Shown here: positions 8,125 to 16,332 of the stretch, piece by piece
How positions within the stretch are numbered: the first letter of the stretch is position 1
How the letters are laid out: each line of letters opens with the position of its first letter
Origin: an uncultured Ruminococcus sp.
Lineage (GTDB): Bacteria > Bacillota > Clostridia > Oscillospirales > Ruminococcaceae
Direction of reading: 5' to 3'
Assembly (NCBI RefSeq): GCF_937915125.1
Contig: NZ_CALDMP010000065.1
Coordinates: forward strand, 1 to 40,936
DNA length: 40,936 bases
The notes under the pieces: generated by a model
The model's database searches: none
What the model was told of the DNA's origin: nothing
What the model saw: only the letters and a program-made list of their open reading frames with translations
Program-made: the position numbers and the translations under genes

Positions 8125-8802
8125 ATGCAGAAAATATTGATCGTAGAAGATGATGTGATCATCTGCGGCGGAATCAAAGTCTATCTGGAAAGCAAAGGAT
8201 TCACGGCGGACTGTGCCTATTCTGCTGCCCAGGCTAAAACCGCATTGCAGTCCAGATACAGCCTTGTCCTGCTGGACATCAACCTGCCTGATGGGGATGG
8301 TATGGAACTGTGCCGGGAGATAAGGCAAAAAGGAAACACACCGGTGATTTTTCTCACTGCCAATGACACAGAGGAAAACATGATCGCCGGGTTTCGGCAG
8401 GGCTGTGACGACTATATTGCGAAGCCCTTTTCGGTGGAATTGCTGTACCAGCGGATTCTGGCAGTGCTGCGGCGCAGTCAGTCTGCTGTGGAAAACGAAA
8501 CGGTTTCCTATGGAGACCTGACTGTAGATTTCAGCAGGATGCAGCTGTACAAAGACGGCAGCCCTGTAAAGCTGTCTGCCACAGAATTCAAGCTGCTGGA
8601 ACTACTTGTCCGCAACAAGGGGCAGGTGCTCACAAGAAATGTGATCCTGGAACGCATCTGGGACTGCAACGAAAATTACATTGATGAAAATACTCTGAGC
8701 GTCCACATCCGGCGCCTGCGGCAGAAAATCGAGACCGACCCGAAAAATCCCCGGTATATCATTACAGTTTTCGGGATCGGCTATACCTTTGGAGAATCGT
8801 GA
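8125..8802 (+). CDS. OmpR-family response regulator
   Basis: A 225-residue two-domain regulator. The receiver domain (1-115) has the acidic pair E8/D9/D10, phospho-acceptor D51 (LVLLDINLPDG), T78 and K100 (YIAKPFS). The C-terminal winged helix (about 125-225) shows KLSATEFKLLELLVRNKGQVLTR-type recognition (split here by family logic) and ends with GIGYTF, as in OmpR/PhoB members. AAGAGGTGAGG precedes the ATG. Its stop overlaps the kinase start. It probably controls the upstream ABC operon, whose promoter carries a BceR-like site, and perhaps the small peptide. Confidence 0.95.
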   Translation: MQKILIVEDDVIICGGIKVYLESKGFTADCAYSAAQAKTALQSRYSLVLLDINLPDGDGMELCREIRQKGNTPVIFLTANDTEENMIAGFRQGCDDYIAKPFSVELLYQRILAVLRRSQSAVENETVSYGDLTVDFSRMQLYKDGSPVKLSATEFKLLELLVRNKGQVLTRNVILERIWDCNENYIDENTLSVHIRRLRQKIETDPKNPRYIITVFGIGYTFGES

Positions 8803-9854
8803 TGGATACAGAAAAATTTCGGCAATACCGGAAATGGGTCATTGGGGCGGAGATTCTGCTGCCTCTTTCGGGGGCAATGCTGATGGCTTTGCTGACAAAA
8901 AATATGGGTGCAGCCTTGGCAGCGGCTGTCATGCTTGGACTTGGCTCTGTTCTGACAGAAGTACAGCGGCGGTTGGATGACCGATATATGGTCAGTATTG
9001 CAGCAGATCTGTCGGAACTGTGCGACAGCCTGGTGACTCTGGAGGAACGGCAGCTGTTTCCGGAAAATGAAGACAGCATTTTGTCGAAACTCCAGAGCAA
9101 GGTGATGAAGCTTGTGAAGATCCTGAAAAAGAAAAACGCCGATGCATTCCAGGAGCAGGAGAACATCAAGGCGTTGGTTTCGGATATTTCCCATCAGCTG
9201 AAAACACCCATTGCAAATCTGAAAATGTATTCGGAATTTCTGGCGGACGACAGTCTCACGGAACAGAAACGCAGGGAATATGTGGAAATCATTCAGATGT
9301 CCGTGGAACGGCTGATCTTTTTGTCCGAGAGTATGATCAAGCTGTCCCGGTTGGAAAGCGGTCTGATCCATCTGCACCCGGAGGTACAGAGTCTGAATGA
9401 AACAGTGCTGAAAGCCATTAAGGATGTATTTGTTAAGGCGAGGGACAAGGGCGTGGAGATCACCTATGCCGGAGAGGAATCGGTTCTTGTCTGCCACGAC
9501 AAAAGCTGGACGGCGGAGGCAATTTTTAACCTGCTGGACAATGCGGTGAAATATTCGCCGCCCGGCAGCGTGGTCGCAGTGACCATTCGTCGGCTGGGAA
9601 TGTTTTCCGCAGTGGAAGTTGCAGACATGGCATTGCCCATCCCGGAAATAGAACGGACAAAAATCTTCAGCAGATTTTATCGGGGACAGAACAGCCGGAA
9701 TACAGAGGGAATTGGCGTAGGGCTGTACCTGGCGCGTGAAATTGCCGTGAAGCAGAAAGGCTATCTGAATCTGTCTTGCCTGGAAAATGGCAATGTATTC
9801 TCGATTTTTCTGCCTGGCACAAAAGATGTTTGTTCTACGCAAAAAATTCCGTGA
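8802..9854 (+). CDS. Sensor histidine kinase with two membrane segments and almost no external loop
   Basis: A 350-residue kinase. Two membrane segments (about 13-31 and 36-53) are joined by only a few residues (TKNMG), the layout of intramembrane-sensing BceS-type kinases that rely on their ABC partner to detect the ligand. The H-box is SDISHQLKTP with H131; the N-box is FNLLDNAVKYSP; the G2 box is GIGVGLYLAREI. The G1 region reads VADMALPIPE, lacking the usual DxGxG glycines, so nucleotide binding may be altered. The start ATG overlaps the regulator stop (TGATG). The 3' end overlaps the convergent azlD by 20 bp. Confidence 0.93.
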   Translation: MDTEKFRQYRKWVIGAEILLPLSGAMLMALLTKNMGAALAAAVMLGLGSVLTEVQRRLDDRYMVSIAADLSELCDSLVTLEERQLFPENEDSILSKLQSKVMKLVKILKKKNADAFQEQENIKALVSDISHQLKTPIANLKMYSEFLADDSLTEQKRREYVEIIQMSVERLIFLSESMIKLSRLESGLIHLHPEVQSLNETVLKAIKDVFVKARDKGVEITYAGEESVLVCHDKSWTAEAIFNLLDNAVKYSPPGSVVAVTIRRLGMFSAVEVADMALPIPEIERTKIFSRFYRGQNSRNTEGIGVGLYLAREIAVKQKGYLNLSCLENGNVFSIFLPGTKDVCSTQKIP

Positions 9855-10134
9855 GCAGGGCGGCTGCGGATGCAGCAAGGGCAACCACGATCAAGGGCAG
9901 ATTCCAATAGGCTAGAATCACGGCAACGGCTGTTCCCACTGCCGCAGTGAACATGTTTCCCGTGGAGTAAAAAATGGCGGGAATGGTCATGGCGCTGAGC
10001 ACTGCATAGGGAATATAATAGAGAAAGCTGCGGAAAAACCGGGAACGGATTTTTTTACGGAAAACAGTCATGGGAATCATGCGTATCAGATAGGTAACGC
10101 CTGCCATGACGGCAATATAAATGACAATACTCAT
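9835..10134 (-). CDS. azlD: AzlD-type branched-chain amino acid export subunit
   Basis: A 99-residue protein with four predicted membrane segments (first at 2-14, then PYAVLSAMTIPAIFY, AVGTAVAVILAYW and a final alanine/leucine-rich helix). Size, the MSIVIYIAVMAGVTYLIRMIP start and its position after an AzlC gene identify it as the small subunit of an AzlCD exporter. Its ATG overlaps the azlC stop by 4 bp (ATGA), typical of coupled translation. By family knowledge the pair exports branched-chain or other amino acids; the exact substrate cannot be read from sequence. Confidence 0.88.
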   Translation of the reverse strand: MSIVIYIAVMAGVTYLIRMIPMTVFRKKIRSRFFRSFLYYIPYAVLSAMTIPAIFYSTGNMFTAAVGTAVAVILAYWNLPLIVVALAASAAALLTEFFA

Positions 10135-10853
10135 GACTGCGCCTCCTCATCCGGTACGGGAAACAGCAGCGCACCGACAGCGGCAGCGATCACTGCACAG
10201 AGAATCACGGCAAATCCGCCGGAAACGGCGGTGAAAAGATACCGGAACAGAATGCTGCACAGTGCGGCAATGCATACCACTGCCAGAACACTGCGGCTTT
10301 TTCTCGCCGGCGGAATGATGATTGCCAGAAACATGCCGTAGAGGACAATGCCCATGGCATCGGTAATGGCTTTTGGCAGGATCTGTCCGGCTGCGGCACC
10401 CAGCAGTGTCCCGGATGTCCACCCGGCAAAGGCAACGAGTATCATGCCGTAGAGATATGACGGCGTGAGCTTTTCCGGCTGGGCGGATGCAACGGCGAAG
10501 ATTTCGTCTGTGATGCCAAATGCGGTGAGAAGCCGCTGGGGAAGATGGAATTTGCTGTCCAGCTTCTGGGAAAGAGAAAGCCCCATGAGGGCGTAGCGGA
10601 TATTGATAACAAGCTGTGTCAACGCCATTTCCAGATAGGAACCGCCGGCGGCGATGATACCTACCCCGGCGGCTTGTCCGGCAGAGGTCAGATTGGTCAT
10701 GGAAATGGCAACCGCTGCCCATACAGAAAGTCCCGACCGGACGGCAAGAATGCCAAAGCCGAAGGAGACGGAGAGATAGCCCAGTGCAATGGGGATGCCG
10801 TGAAACATCCCCTTTCTGAATGATGCGTTCAAATAATCCAGTCCTTTCGTCAT
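10131..10853 (-). CDS. azlC: AzlC-type branched-chain amino acid export protein
   Basis: A 240-residue membrane protein of the AzlC (LIV-E) family. The N-terminal FRKGMFHGIPIALGYLSVSFGFG is the family hallmark, and TSAGQAAGVGIIAAGGSYLEM with LVINIRYALMGLSLS are further conserved blocks. About seven membrane segments are visible. It forms the permease core with AzlD encoded immediately downstream. The first ATG at 10853 is used; a promoter lies about 20-45 bp upstream on the same strand. Confidence 0.93.
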   Translation of the reverse strand: MTKGLDYLNASFRKGMFHGIPIALGYLSVSFGFGILAVRSGLSVWAAVAISMTNLTSAGQAAGVGIIAAGGSYLEMALTQLVINIRYALMGLSLSQKLDSKFHLPQRLLTAFGITDEIFAVASAQPEKLTPSYLYGMILVAFAGWTSGTLLGAAAGQILPKAITDAMGIVLYGMFLAIIIPPARKSRSVLAVVCIAALCSILFRYLFTAVSGGFAVILCAVIAAAVGALLFPVPDEEAQS

Positions 10854-10871
10854 CGTGAAATGTCATGTCTT

Positions 10872-10900
10872 ATTTTATCACATTCTGTGGGAAAATGCAA
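10872..10900 (-). promoter_or_regulatory. azlCD promoter
   Basis: Minus-strand TTGCAT (10900-10895) and TAAAAT (10877-10872) are 17 bp apart, about 20 nt upstream of the azlC ATG. Confidence 0.65.
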
Positions 10901-11016
10901 CCAGGAGCAGTAGGCATATTTCAGCAAGTAACTTTTTACATTTGTGCAATATTTATGGATTCACCTTGTCTGGATTGTGCAAAAGGGATAAAAACAGAAA
11001 AATGTGCCCTTGCCTA

Positions 11017-11045
11017 TTGACAGATACGGTGAATTGTGCTATAAT
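11017..11045 (+). promoter_or_regulatory. Strong sigma-A promoter of cysK
   Basis: Perfect TTGACA (11017-11022) and TATAAT (11040-11045) with 17-bp spacing, 54 nt before the ATG. No obvious regulatory palindrome was seen in the short leader. Confidence 0.88.
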
Positions 11046-11099
11046 TCATATCAAACATATAGGTGATGTAAGCGATTACCGGAAAAGGAGTATTGCATT

Positions 11100-12026
11100 A
11101 TGAAAGTATATCAGAAAATCACGGATCTGATCGGCGGTACACCGCTGCTGGAACTGGCAAATCTGGAAGCCGCAGAATCCATTCCTGCGAAAATCTATGG
11201 AAAGCTGGAATATTTCAATCCGGCAGGAAGCGTCAAGGACAGAATCGCAAAGGGAATGATCGATGATGCAGAGGCAAAGGGACTGCTGAAACCAGGCAGC
11301 GTAATCATTGAGCCTACCAGCGGCAATACAGGTATTGGTCTGGCGGCGATTGCAGCGGCAAGAGGCTATCGGCTCATCATTGCAATGCCGGAGACTATGA
11401 GCGTGGAGCGCCGCAATCTGATGAAGGCATACGGCGCAGAACTGGTGCTGACAGAGGGTGCAAAGGGCATGAGCGGTGCCATTGCAAAGGCAAAGGAACT
11501 GGCGGCGGAGATCCCCAACAGCTTTATTCCCTCTCAGTTCACCAATCCGGCGAATCCGGCAGTACACGAAAAGACGACTGGCGTGGAGATCTGGGAAGAT
11601 ACAGAAGGCACAGTAGATATTTTCGTTGCCGGCGTAGGCACAGGCGGTACGGTTACAGGTGTGGGCAAGTATCTGAAATCCCAGAATCCCAATGTAAAAG
11701 TTGTAGCTGTAGAGCCGAAGAGTTCACCGGTGCTGTCTGAGGGCGTGTCCGGTCCCCATAAGATTCAGGGTATCGGCGCAGGTTTTGTGCCGGAAACGCT
11801 GGATACCGATGTTTATGACGAGGTAATTACCGTAGAGAACGAAGATGCCTTTGAGACAGGCAGAAAGATTGCCAGAACGGAGGGCGTCCTGGTGGGCATT
11901 TCTTCCGGCGCTGCTGTCTGGGCAGCCATGGAACTGGCAAAGCGTCCGGAGAACAAGGGCAAGACCATTGTGGCTCTGCTGCCGGATACAGGCGAAAGAT
12001 ATCTTTCTACACCCATGTTCTCCTGA
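11100..12026 (+). CDS. cysK: Cysteine synthase (O-acetylserine sulfhydrylase)
   Basis: A 308-residue PLP enzyme that makes cysteine from O-acetylserine and sulfide in the cytoplasm. The PLP lysine is K46 in NPAGSVKDRIA; the substrate loop TSGNTGIGLA and the phosphate-binding GTGGTVTGVG loop are present; the C-terminus GERYLSTPMF is typical of CysK. Length is normal. AAAAGGAG precedes the ATG. It is a single-gene transcript with its own strong promoter and a terminator. No cysE is adjacent. CysK rather than CysM is inferred from the overall match. Confidence 0.95.
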   Translation: MKVYQKITDLIGGTPLLELANLEAAESIPAKIYGKLEYFNPAGSVKDRIAKGMIDDAEAKGLLKPGSVIIEPTSGNTGIGLAAIAAARGYRLIIAMPETMSVERRNLMKAYGAELVLTEGAKGMSGAIAKAKELAAEIPNSFIPSQFTNPANPAVHEKTTGVEIWEDTEGTVDIFVAGVGTGGTVTGVGKYLKSQNPNVKVVAVEPKSSPVLSEGVSGPHKIQGIGAGFVPETLDTDVYDEVITVENEDAFETGRKIARTEGVLVGISSGAAVWAAMELAKRPENKGKTIVALLPDTGERYLSTPMFS

Positions 12027-12056
12027 TTATTGTTTGTTTCCATTATCATACACCTG

Positions 12057-12097
12057 AAAAAGACTACTGCAAACTGTTTTTGCGGCGGTCTTTTTTT
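12057..12097 (+). terminator. cysK terminator
   Basis: AAAAGACTACTGC pairs with GCGGCGGTCTTTT (one mismatch, two wobbles), followed by a seven-T run. Confidence 0.75.
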
Positions 12098-12146
12098 GCT
12101 GATTCCGTCTTTTTTGTCAAATAAGTATCAACTTATAAAAAAATAC

Positions 12147-12175
12147 TGGACAAATCATATAAAAAGTGATATAAT
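12147..12175 (+). promoter_or_regulatory. Promoter of the c-di-GMP signalling operon
   Basis: TGGACA (12147-12152) and TATAAT (12170-12175), 17-bp spacing. The transcript would begin near 12182, leaving a leader of about 95 nt. Confidence 0.75.
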
Positions 12176-12193
12176 AGAACAATAGAGAACATG

Positions 12194-12259
12194 AGACCTG
12201 CAATACCGTATCCGGAACACGCCGGGGAACACATGACAGCAACGAAAGAATGCAGGTCT
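12194..12259 (+). ncRNA. Structured 5' leader, possible cis-regulatory RNA
   Basis: A perfect 9-bp stem, AGACCTGCA (12194-12202) with TGCAGGTCT (12251-12259), encloses 48 nt with an inner CCGG-AACACG-CCGG hairpin (12212-12225). The stem closes directly before the presumed ribosome site ACAGGTG. It does not match the GEMM-I or GEMM-II c-di-GMP riboswitch motifs as I know them. Regulatory function is inferred only from position and structure. Confidence 0.45.
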
Positions 12260-12276
12260 GGGACAGGTGTAATGCT

Positions 12277-14781
12277 ATGAAAAATATTGCTTTTATCTAT
12301 CAATCGGATGAACAGTTGACAGATTTGATTGAATTAAAAACGCTATCCCCAGAGCGGGAGTATCTGGTGCGCATTCATACATGCGTTCATACCCCAGTGA
12401 CGATCCAGCCATTTGTACGGCGGATCCGTTCGCTGCTTCCTCATGCAAAGATCATTGGCAGCAGCACTTCCGGCATTATCTATGGCGGAGAGATCATGAC
12501 GGACTGTTGTATGATCTCCATTACTGCATTTGAACATGCTTCCGTGCAGACGCGGCTCACAGTGCTGGCAGATGAAATGAGCGGTACGGCACTTGCGGAC
12601 CAGGTGTCAGACGGAATGGTATCTGAAGATTCACAATTTATGCTTGTGTTCAGTTCCGGACGCTTTCTGAAAATTGATGAATTTGTAGACCGCATGAACG
12701 AGACTGCGCCACATTTGAAAATGATCGGCGGCGTTGCCAATACACCGGAGATCCGCGCTTATGATATGAAAGAACTGAAAAGCTTTGTCTTTAATGAAAC
12801 GGGGGTTTCCAATCAGGCAATAGCCTACGCTGTTGTCAATGCGGAGAAGCTTTCGGTATACGGTGATATTATCTATGTGACAGAGCCGGTGGGAAACGAG
12901 CACACGATCACGGATGCAGATGGCACCATTATTCGTGCCATTGACGGAGAAAATGCTGTGGACTGGTATCAGAGAATGCTGGGTGTCGATCTGAATGCCG
13001 GAAGCGGTTCTATGGATATTCCCATTGTGTTCCCTCTGGTAAAAACATCCCGGGGCAATTTCCCCTGGGCAATTTCATATTCTTCGCCGAATCAGCCGAA
13101 CTGTGTTTTTCCGGAAGAACCGGAACCCGTGATGTTTGTTCCCAGTGAAGCGAGAGTGGGGGATAAAATCCGGATCTCTTACTCTAGTGTACAAAAAACC
13201 ATTGAGACCTGTGAGGCGGTCTGTGAACGAATTCACCAGTATCCCTCTGAGGTGCTGTTTGGTTATAGCTGTGTGTCTCGTCAGGATATGTTCCGCAACT
13301 GCGCTAAGTGGGAACTGTTGCCGTTTCGCAAGACAAACCTGTGCGGCGCACTGGTTGCCGGAGAGATCGGCAACCATGAAAATGTCAACTGCTTCTGCAA
13401 CTATTCCTTTGCCATTGTGGCACTTTCGGAGAGCAACAGCCGGATCCGGCTGGATATGGCGGCGCTGAAGGATCACGCAGGGGATTTGGTCAACAACCAG
13501 GAAACTGTTATTGATTATCTCCTGCGGAATGCCGGCGCAGAGGATGAGGATGTCTCTCGCCAGCAAATGGAAATCAAAAATCGGCTGTTCATGGATCATG
13601 AGACAGGGCTGGGAAATATCACAAAGTTTCAGTTTGATTATAATCTCCAGAAATTTGACAAGATCTGCATGATTACCATTCGGAATGAGGGTCTGCTGAA
13701 AGCATTTTTAAGTGCTTCGAAATTCCTGGCATATTTCAATCGCTACCATAAGGCAATTATGGAGTTTTTGAACAGCGAACAGTTTGAATGCTATGTGTAC
13801 AAGGAAACCTCTCTGATCCTGACAGCGTCAGATGAAATAGAGGATACAGCGTTTTCTGAAAAAATGGTAGAACTCCAGGCATTTCTGGCAGAATTCAAGT
13901 TTCATACTTATGTGCCGGTGTGCGAGTTCTCTCTGGTGCTCCACGAGGAAAATCCCATTAAAAAGGCAGAGTTGACCCTGGCACGGATGCGCAGCCGGAA
14001 GAACTGTTTCATGACCTATACGCCGGATCTGGGGCTGGAACAGCTGAACGTCCAGAAAATGAAAATGATCATGATCCTGAATGACGCCATTACCAACAAC
14101 CGGGTGATTCCATTTTTCCAGGGAATCCGGGACAATGCGGCTGGGGAGATCAACATGTACGAGTCTCTGATGCGGTTGGAGGATGCGGACGGTAATATCT
14201 ATACGCCGTATCAGTTTATGGACATCGCCAGAGAATATGGCTATTATCCGGATATTTCCTATATGATGATCCATAAAGTGATGCGTATTTTCCGGGATAA
14301 AAAGGCTCGTGTTACCATTAACATGAATATTAGTGATGTGTATAATTATAAGATCGTTCATTCGATTCTGAAATATCTTCGTTCTGCACCCCATCCTGAA
14401 AATTATATCTTCGAATTGACGGAGACGGAGGAAATCGAGGATTACCAGGTGATTTCGGAATTTGCAGAAAAAGTGCATCAGGCAGGCGGTCAGGTCGCCA
14501 TAGATGACTTTGGAAGCGGTTTCTCGAATATTGTGCATCTGTTCAAGGTACAGTCGGATTACATCAAAATTGACGGCGATATTATCCGTAATATCTGTAC
14601 GGATACATATGCTCTGGAATTTCTGGAGATGATCTCCGGCTGGGCACACAAACACCAGAAAGCCATTGTTGCGGAATTTGTGGAAAATGAGGAGATCCAG
14701 AATTATATTGAACGGAACCACATTCGCTATTCCCAGGGCTATCTCTATTCCAAGCCGGCAAGGTTGTTTGAGCATAATTGA
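12277..14781 (+). CDS. FIST-domain sensor fused to EAL c-di-GMP phosphodiesterase
   Basis: An 834-residue cytoplasmic protein with no signal or membrane segment. Residues 1-195 match FIST_N (KIIGSSTSGIIYGGEI), about 210-370 match FIST_C, 430-580 look like a GGDEF fold that has lost its motif (starts DHETGLGN), and 590-834 are an EAL domain. Catalytic features are kept: E629 (ESL in place of EAL), NMNISD, FELTETEE, DDFGSG from D743, KIDGD, AEFVENEE and SQGYLYSKP. It should hydrolyse c-di-GMP under control of a ligand bound by FIST, a domain thought to bind small molecules such as amino acids. The ATG at 12277 follows ACAGGTG; an in-frame ATG at 12250 lies inside the leader stem and lacks a ribosome site. 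Confidence 0.88.
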   Translation: MKNIAFIYQSDEQLTDLIELKTLSPEREYLVRIHTCVHTPVTIQPFVRRIRSLLPHAKIIGSSTSGIIYGGEIMTDCCMISITAFEHASVQTRLTVLADEMSGTALADQVSDGMVSEDSQFMLVFSSGRFLKIDEFVDRMNETAPHLKMIGGVANTPEIRAYDMKELKSFVFNETGVSNQAIAYAVVNAEKLSVYGDIIYVTEPVGNEHTITDADGTIIRAIDGENAVDWYQRMLGVDLNAGSGSMDIPIVFPLVKTSRGNFPWAISYSSPNQPNCVFPEEPEPVMFVPSEARVGDKIRISYSSVQKTIETCEAVCERIHQYPSEVLFGYSCVSRQDMFRNCAKWELLPFRKTNLCGALVAGEIGNHENVNCFCNYSFAIVALSESNSRIRLDMAALKDHAGDLVNNQETVIDYLLRNAGAEDEDVSRQQMEIKNRLFMDHETGLGNITKFQFDYNLQKFDKICMITIRNEGLLKAFLSASKFLAYFNRYHKAIMEFLNSEQFECYVYKETSLILTASDEIEDTAFSEKMVELQAFLAEFKFHTYVPVCEFSLVLHEENPIKKAELTLARMRSRKNCFMTYTPDLGLEQLNVQKMKMIMILNDAITNNRVIPFFQGIRDNAAGEINMYESLMRLEDADGNIYTPYQFMDIAREYGYYPDISYMMIHKVMRIFRDKKARVTINMNISDVYNYKIVHSILKYLRSAPHPENYIFELTETEEIEDYQVISEFAEKVHQAGGQVAIDDFGSGFSNIVHLFKVQSDYIKIDGDIIRNICTDTYALEFLEMISGWAHKHQKAIVAEFVENEEIQNYIERNHIRYSQGYLYSKPARLFEHN

Positions 14782-14820
14782 CAGGGCAATGACGTGCCCT
14801 AAAGAAGGAGGAGGTAGTTC

Positions 14821-16332
14821 ATGGCTGGAAAAGAAAAGAAAAAAGAGCATCATGCAGAAAATATCAAGCGGCTGAAATTGTCTATGATTCTGGGATATGC
14901 TGCCATTGTGGTTGCAGCAATTCTGTTTGTTTCGCTGCTTGCTGTGCAGAAAACAGATGAAGTACTGAAAAATAAGGTCAGTACAATGGCGTCTTCATTG
15001 AATGTACAGATGAAATTGAATATGGATAGTTATCTCACCCGGATGGAGACCATCGGCACCCTTGTTTTTGCATCGGAAGAAGCATATACTTATGATGCCA
15101 CAGAAGAGGGAATGGATGAATATGAGGCGCTGAATACAGAAAAAATCATTTCAGACGAATTGTATAGTCTCTGCATTATGGAGAACTTTGTTGACTATGG
15201 TATTGTCTACAGAAACAACCATATTGTAGGGAAAATTTCCAACGGTACCATTGATCTGTTCGGTGATCGGCTTTATACAGATCTGGAAGAGAAAATCACA
15301 CGAAAACGTACCAATGACGGTTGGTTTACAGGATATCATGAGAATTTCAAGCGGATCTATTATGTGAAGCGTGTTCATGAAAATGCCCTGCTTGTCATTT
15401 CCTTTTATGCAACAGAACTGGAAAATGTATTCGACAATCCGGAAACGCTCAAAGATATGGAGATCCGTCTGACTGAACAGAGTCATAAGATCATCTATTC
15501 CTCGGTAGAAGGTGAAACCGGTACGGAACTGCCGGAAATGATCTATGAGAGAGTGGAAAACCGGAACTCTGCCACGGTGATGGATGATGCATATCTGGTG
15601 ACGGTCAACAGCTGCGGCGACAGCTGGTATGTGATCTGTTCTATTCCTACGCAGATCATCCTGAATGAGAAAAACGAAATGCGCTTGTACATTTATGTGG
15701 CTGCCATTGCAGCGGCATTGCTGGCGATCGTCATGGGGACGCTCCTGTCCATAAAGGTGACAGACCCGGTGAGCAACATTGTCACAACGCTGGATACAAA
15801 GGCACACATTGACCAGCTGACTGGCATCCTAAATAAGCGTTCTTTTGAGGAATATACAGAAAATGCTCTGCACCAGGCACTGCCGCTGGAAAATCATGCG
15901 CTGATCTTGCTGGATGTGGACAATTTCAAAGGCGTCAACGATACTCTGGGACATGCCTATGGCGACCAGGTTCTGGCGGAGATTGGAAATATCCTGCGGA
16001 ATGTCTTTGGAAAGGAAGATTTTCTGGGCAGAATCGGCGGAGATGAATTCTGTGTTCTTCTCAATCCATCGCAAACAGAAGGAGACTTTTTGCGTTATGT
16101 ATGCGAAAAATGTGAGATGCTCTGTGAAGCATTTCATCACAACTATACCGGGGATGACGGGGCGTATAAAATATCTGCCAGCGTAGGTGCTGCACTGTTT
16201 CCGGTACATGGGGATACCTTTGCAAAGCTGTATAAACGTGCAGACCGGGCACTCTATGTATCCAAGCGAAAGGGAAAGGATACGTATACCATCTATGAGG
16301 AATCCCATGACGAGGAGGTGACGGCAACATGA
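14821..16332 (+). CDS. Membrane diguanylate cyclase with extracytoplasmic sensor domain
   Basis: A 503-residue protein. A membrane segment at about 20-40 and another at about 290-312 flank an outer region of some 250 residues with the size and layout of a Cache-type sensor; a GGDEF domain fills 330-495. The active motif GGDEF is intact (406-410), with DVDNFKGVNDTLGHAYGD for metal and substrate binding. The usual RxxD inhibitory site reads GKED, so product inhibition is probably absent. AAGGAGGAGG sits just before the ATG, giving stronger translation signals than the first gene of the operon. Its stop overlaps the lipoprotein gene (ATGA), which suggests the outer domain may listen to that binding protein. 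Confidence 0.92.
   Translation: MAGKEKKKEHHAENIKRLKLSMILGYAAIVVAAILFVSLLAVQKTDEVLKNKVSTMASSLNVQMKLNMDSYLTRMETIGTLVFASEEAYTYDATEEGMDEYEALNTEKIISDELYSLCIMENFVDYGIVYRNNHIVGKISNGTIDLFGDRLYTDLEEKITRKRTNDGWFTGYHENFKRIYYVKRVHENALLVISFYATELENVFDNPETLKDMEIRLTEQSHKIIYSSVEGETGTELPEMIYERVENRNSATVMDDAYLVTVNSCGDSWYVICSIPTQIILNEKNEMRLYIYVAAIAAALLAIVMGTLLSIKVTDPVSNIVTTLDTKAHIDQLTGILNKRSFEEYTENALHQALPLENHALILLDVDNFKGVNDTLGHAYGDQVLAEIGNILRNVFGKEDFLGRIGGDEFCVLLNPSQTEGDFLRYVCEKCEMLCEAFHHNYTGDDGAYKISASVGAALFPVHGDTFAKLYKRADRALYVSKRKGKDTYTIYEESHDEEVTAT

Noticed and set aside
12182..12276. Known c-di-GMP riboswitch in front of the FIST-EAL gene
   Set aside because: The conserved GEMM-I and GEMM-II core sequences are not present; only an unassigned structured leader is reported.
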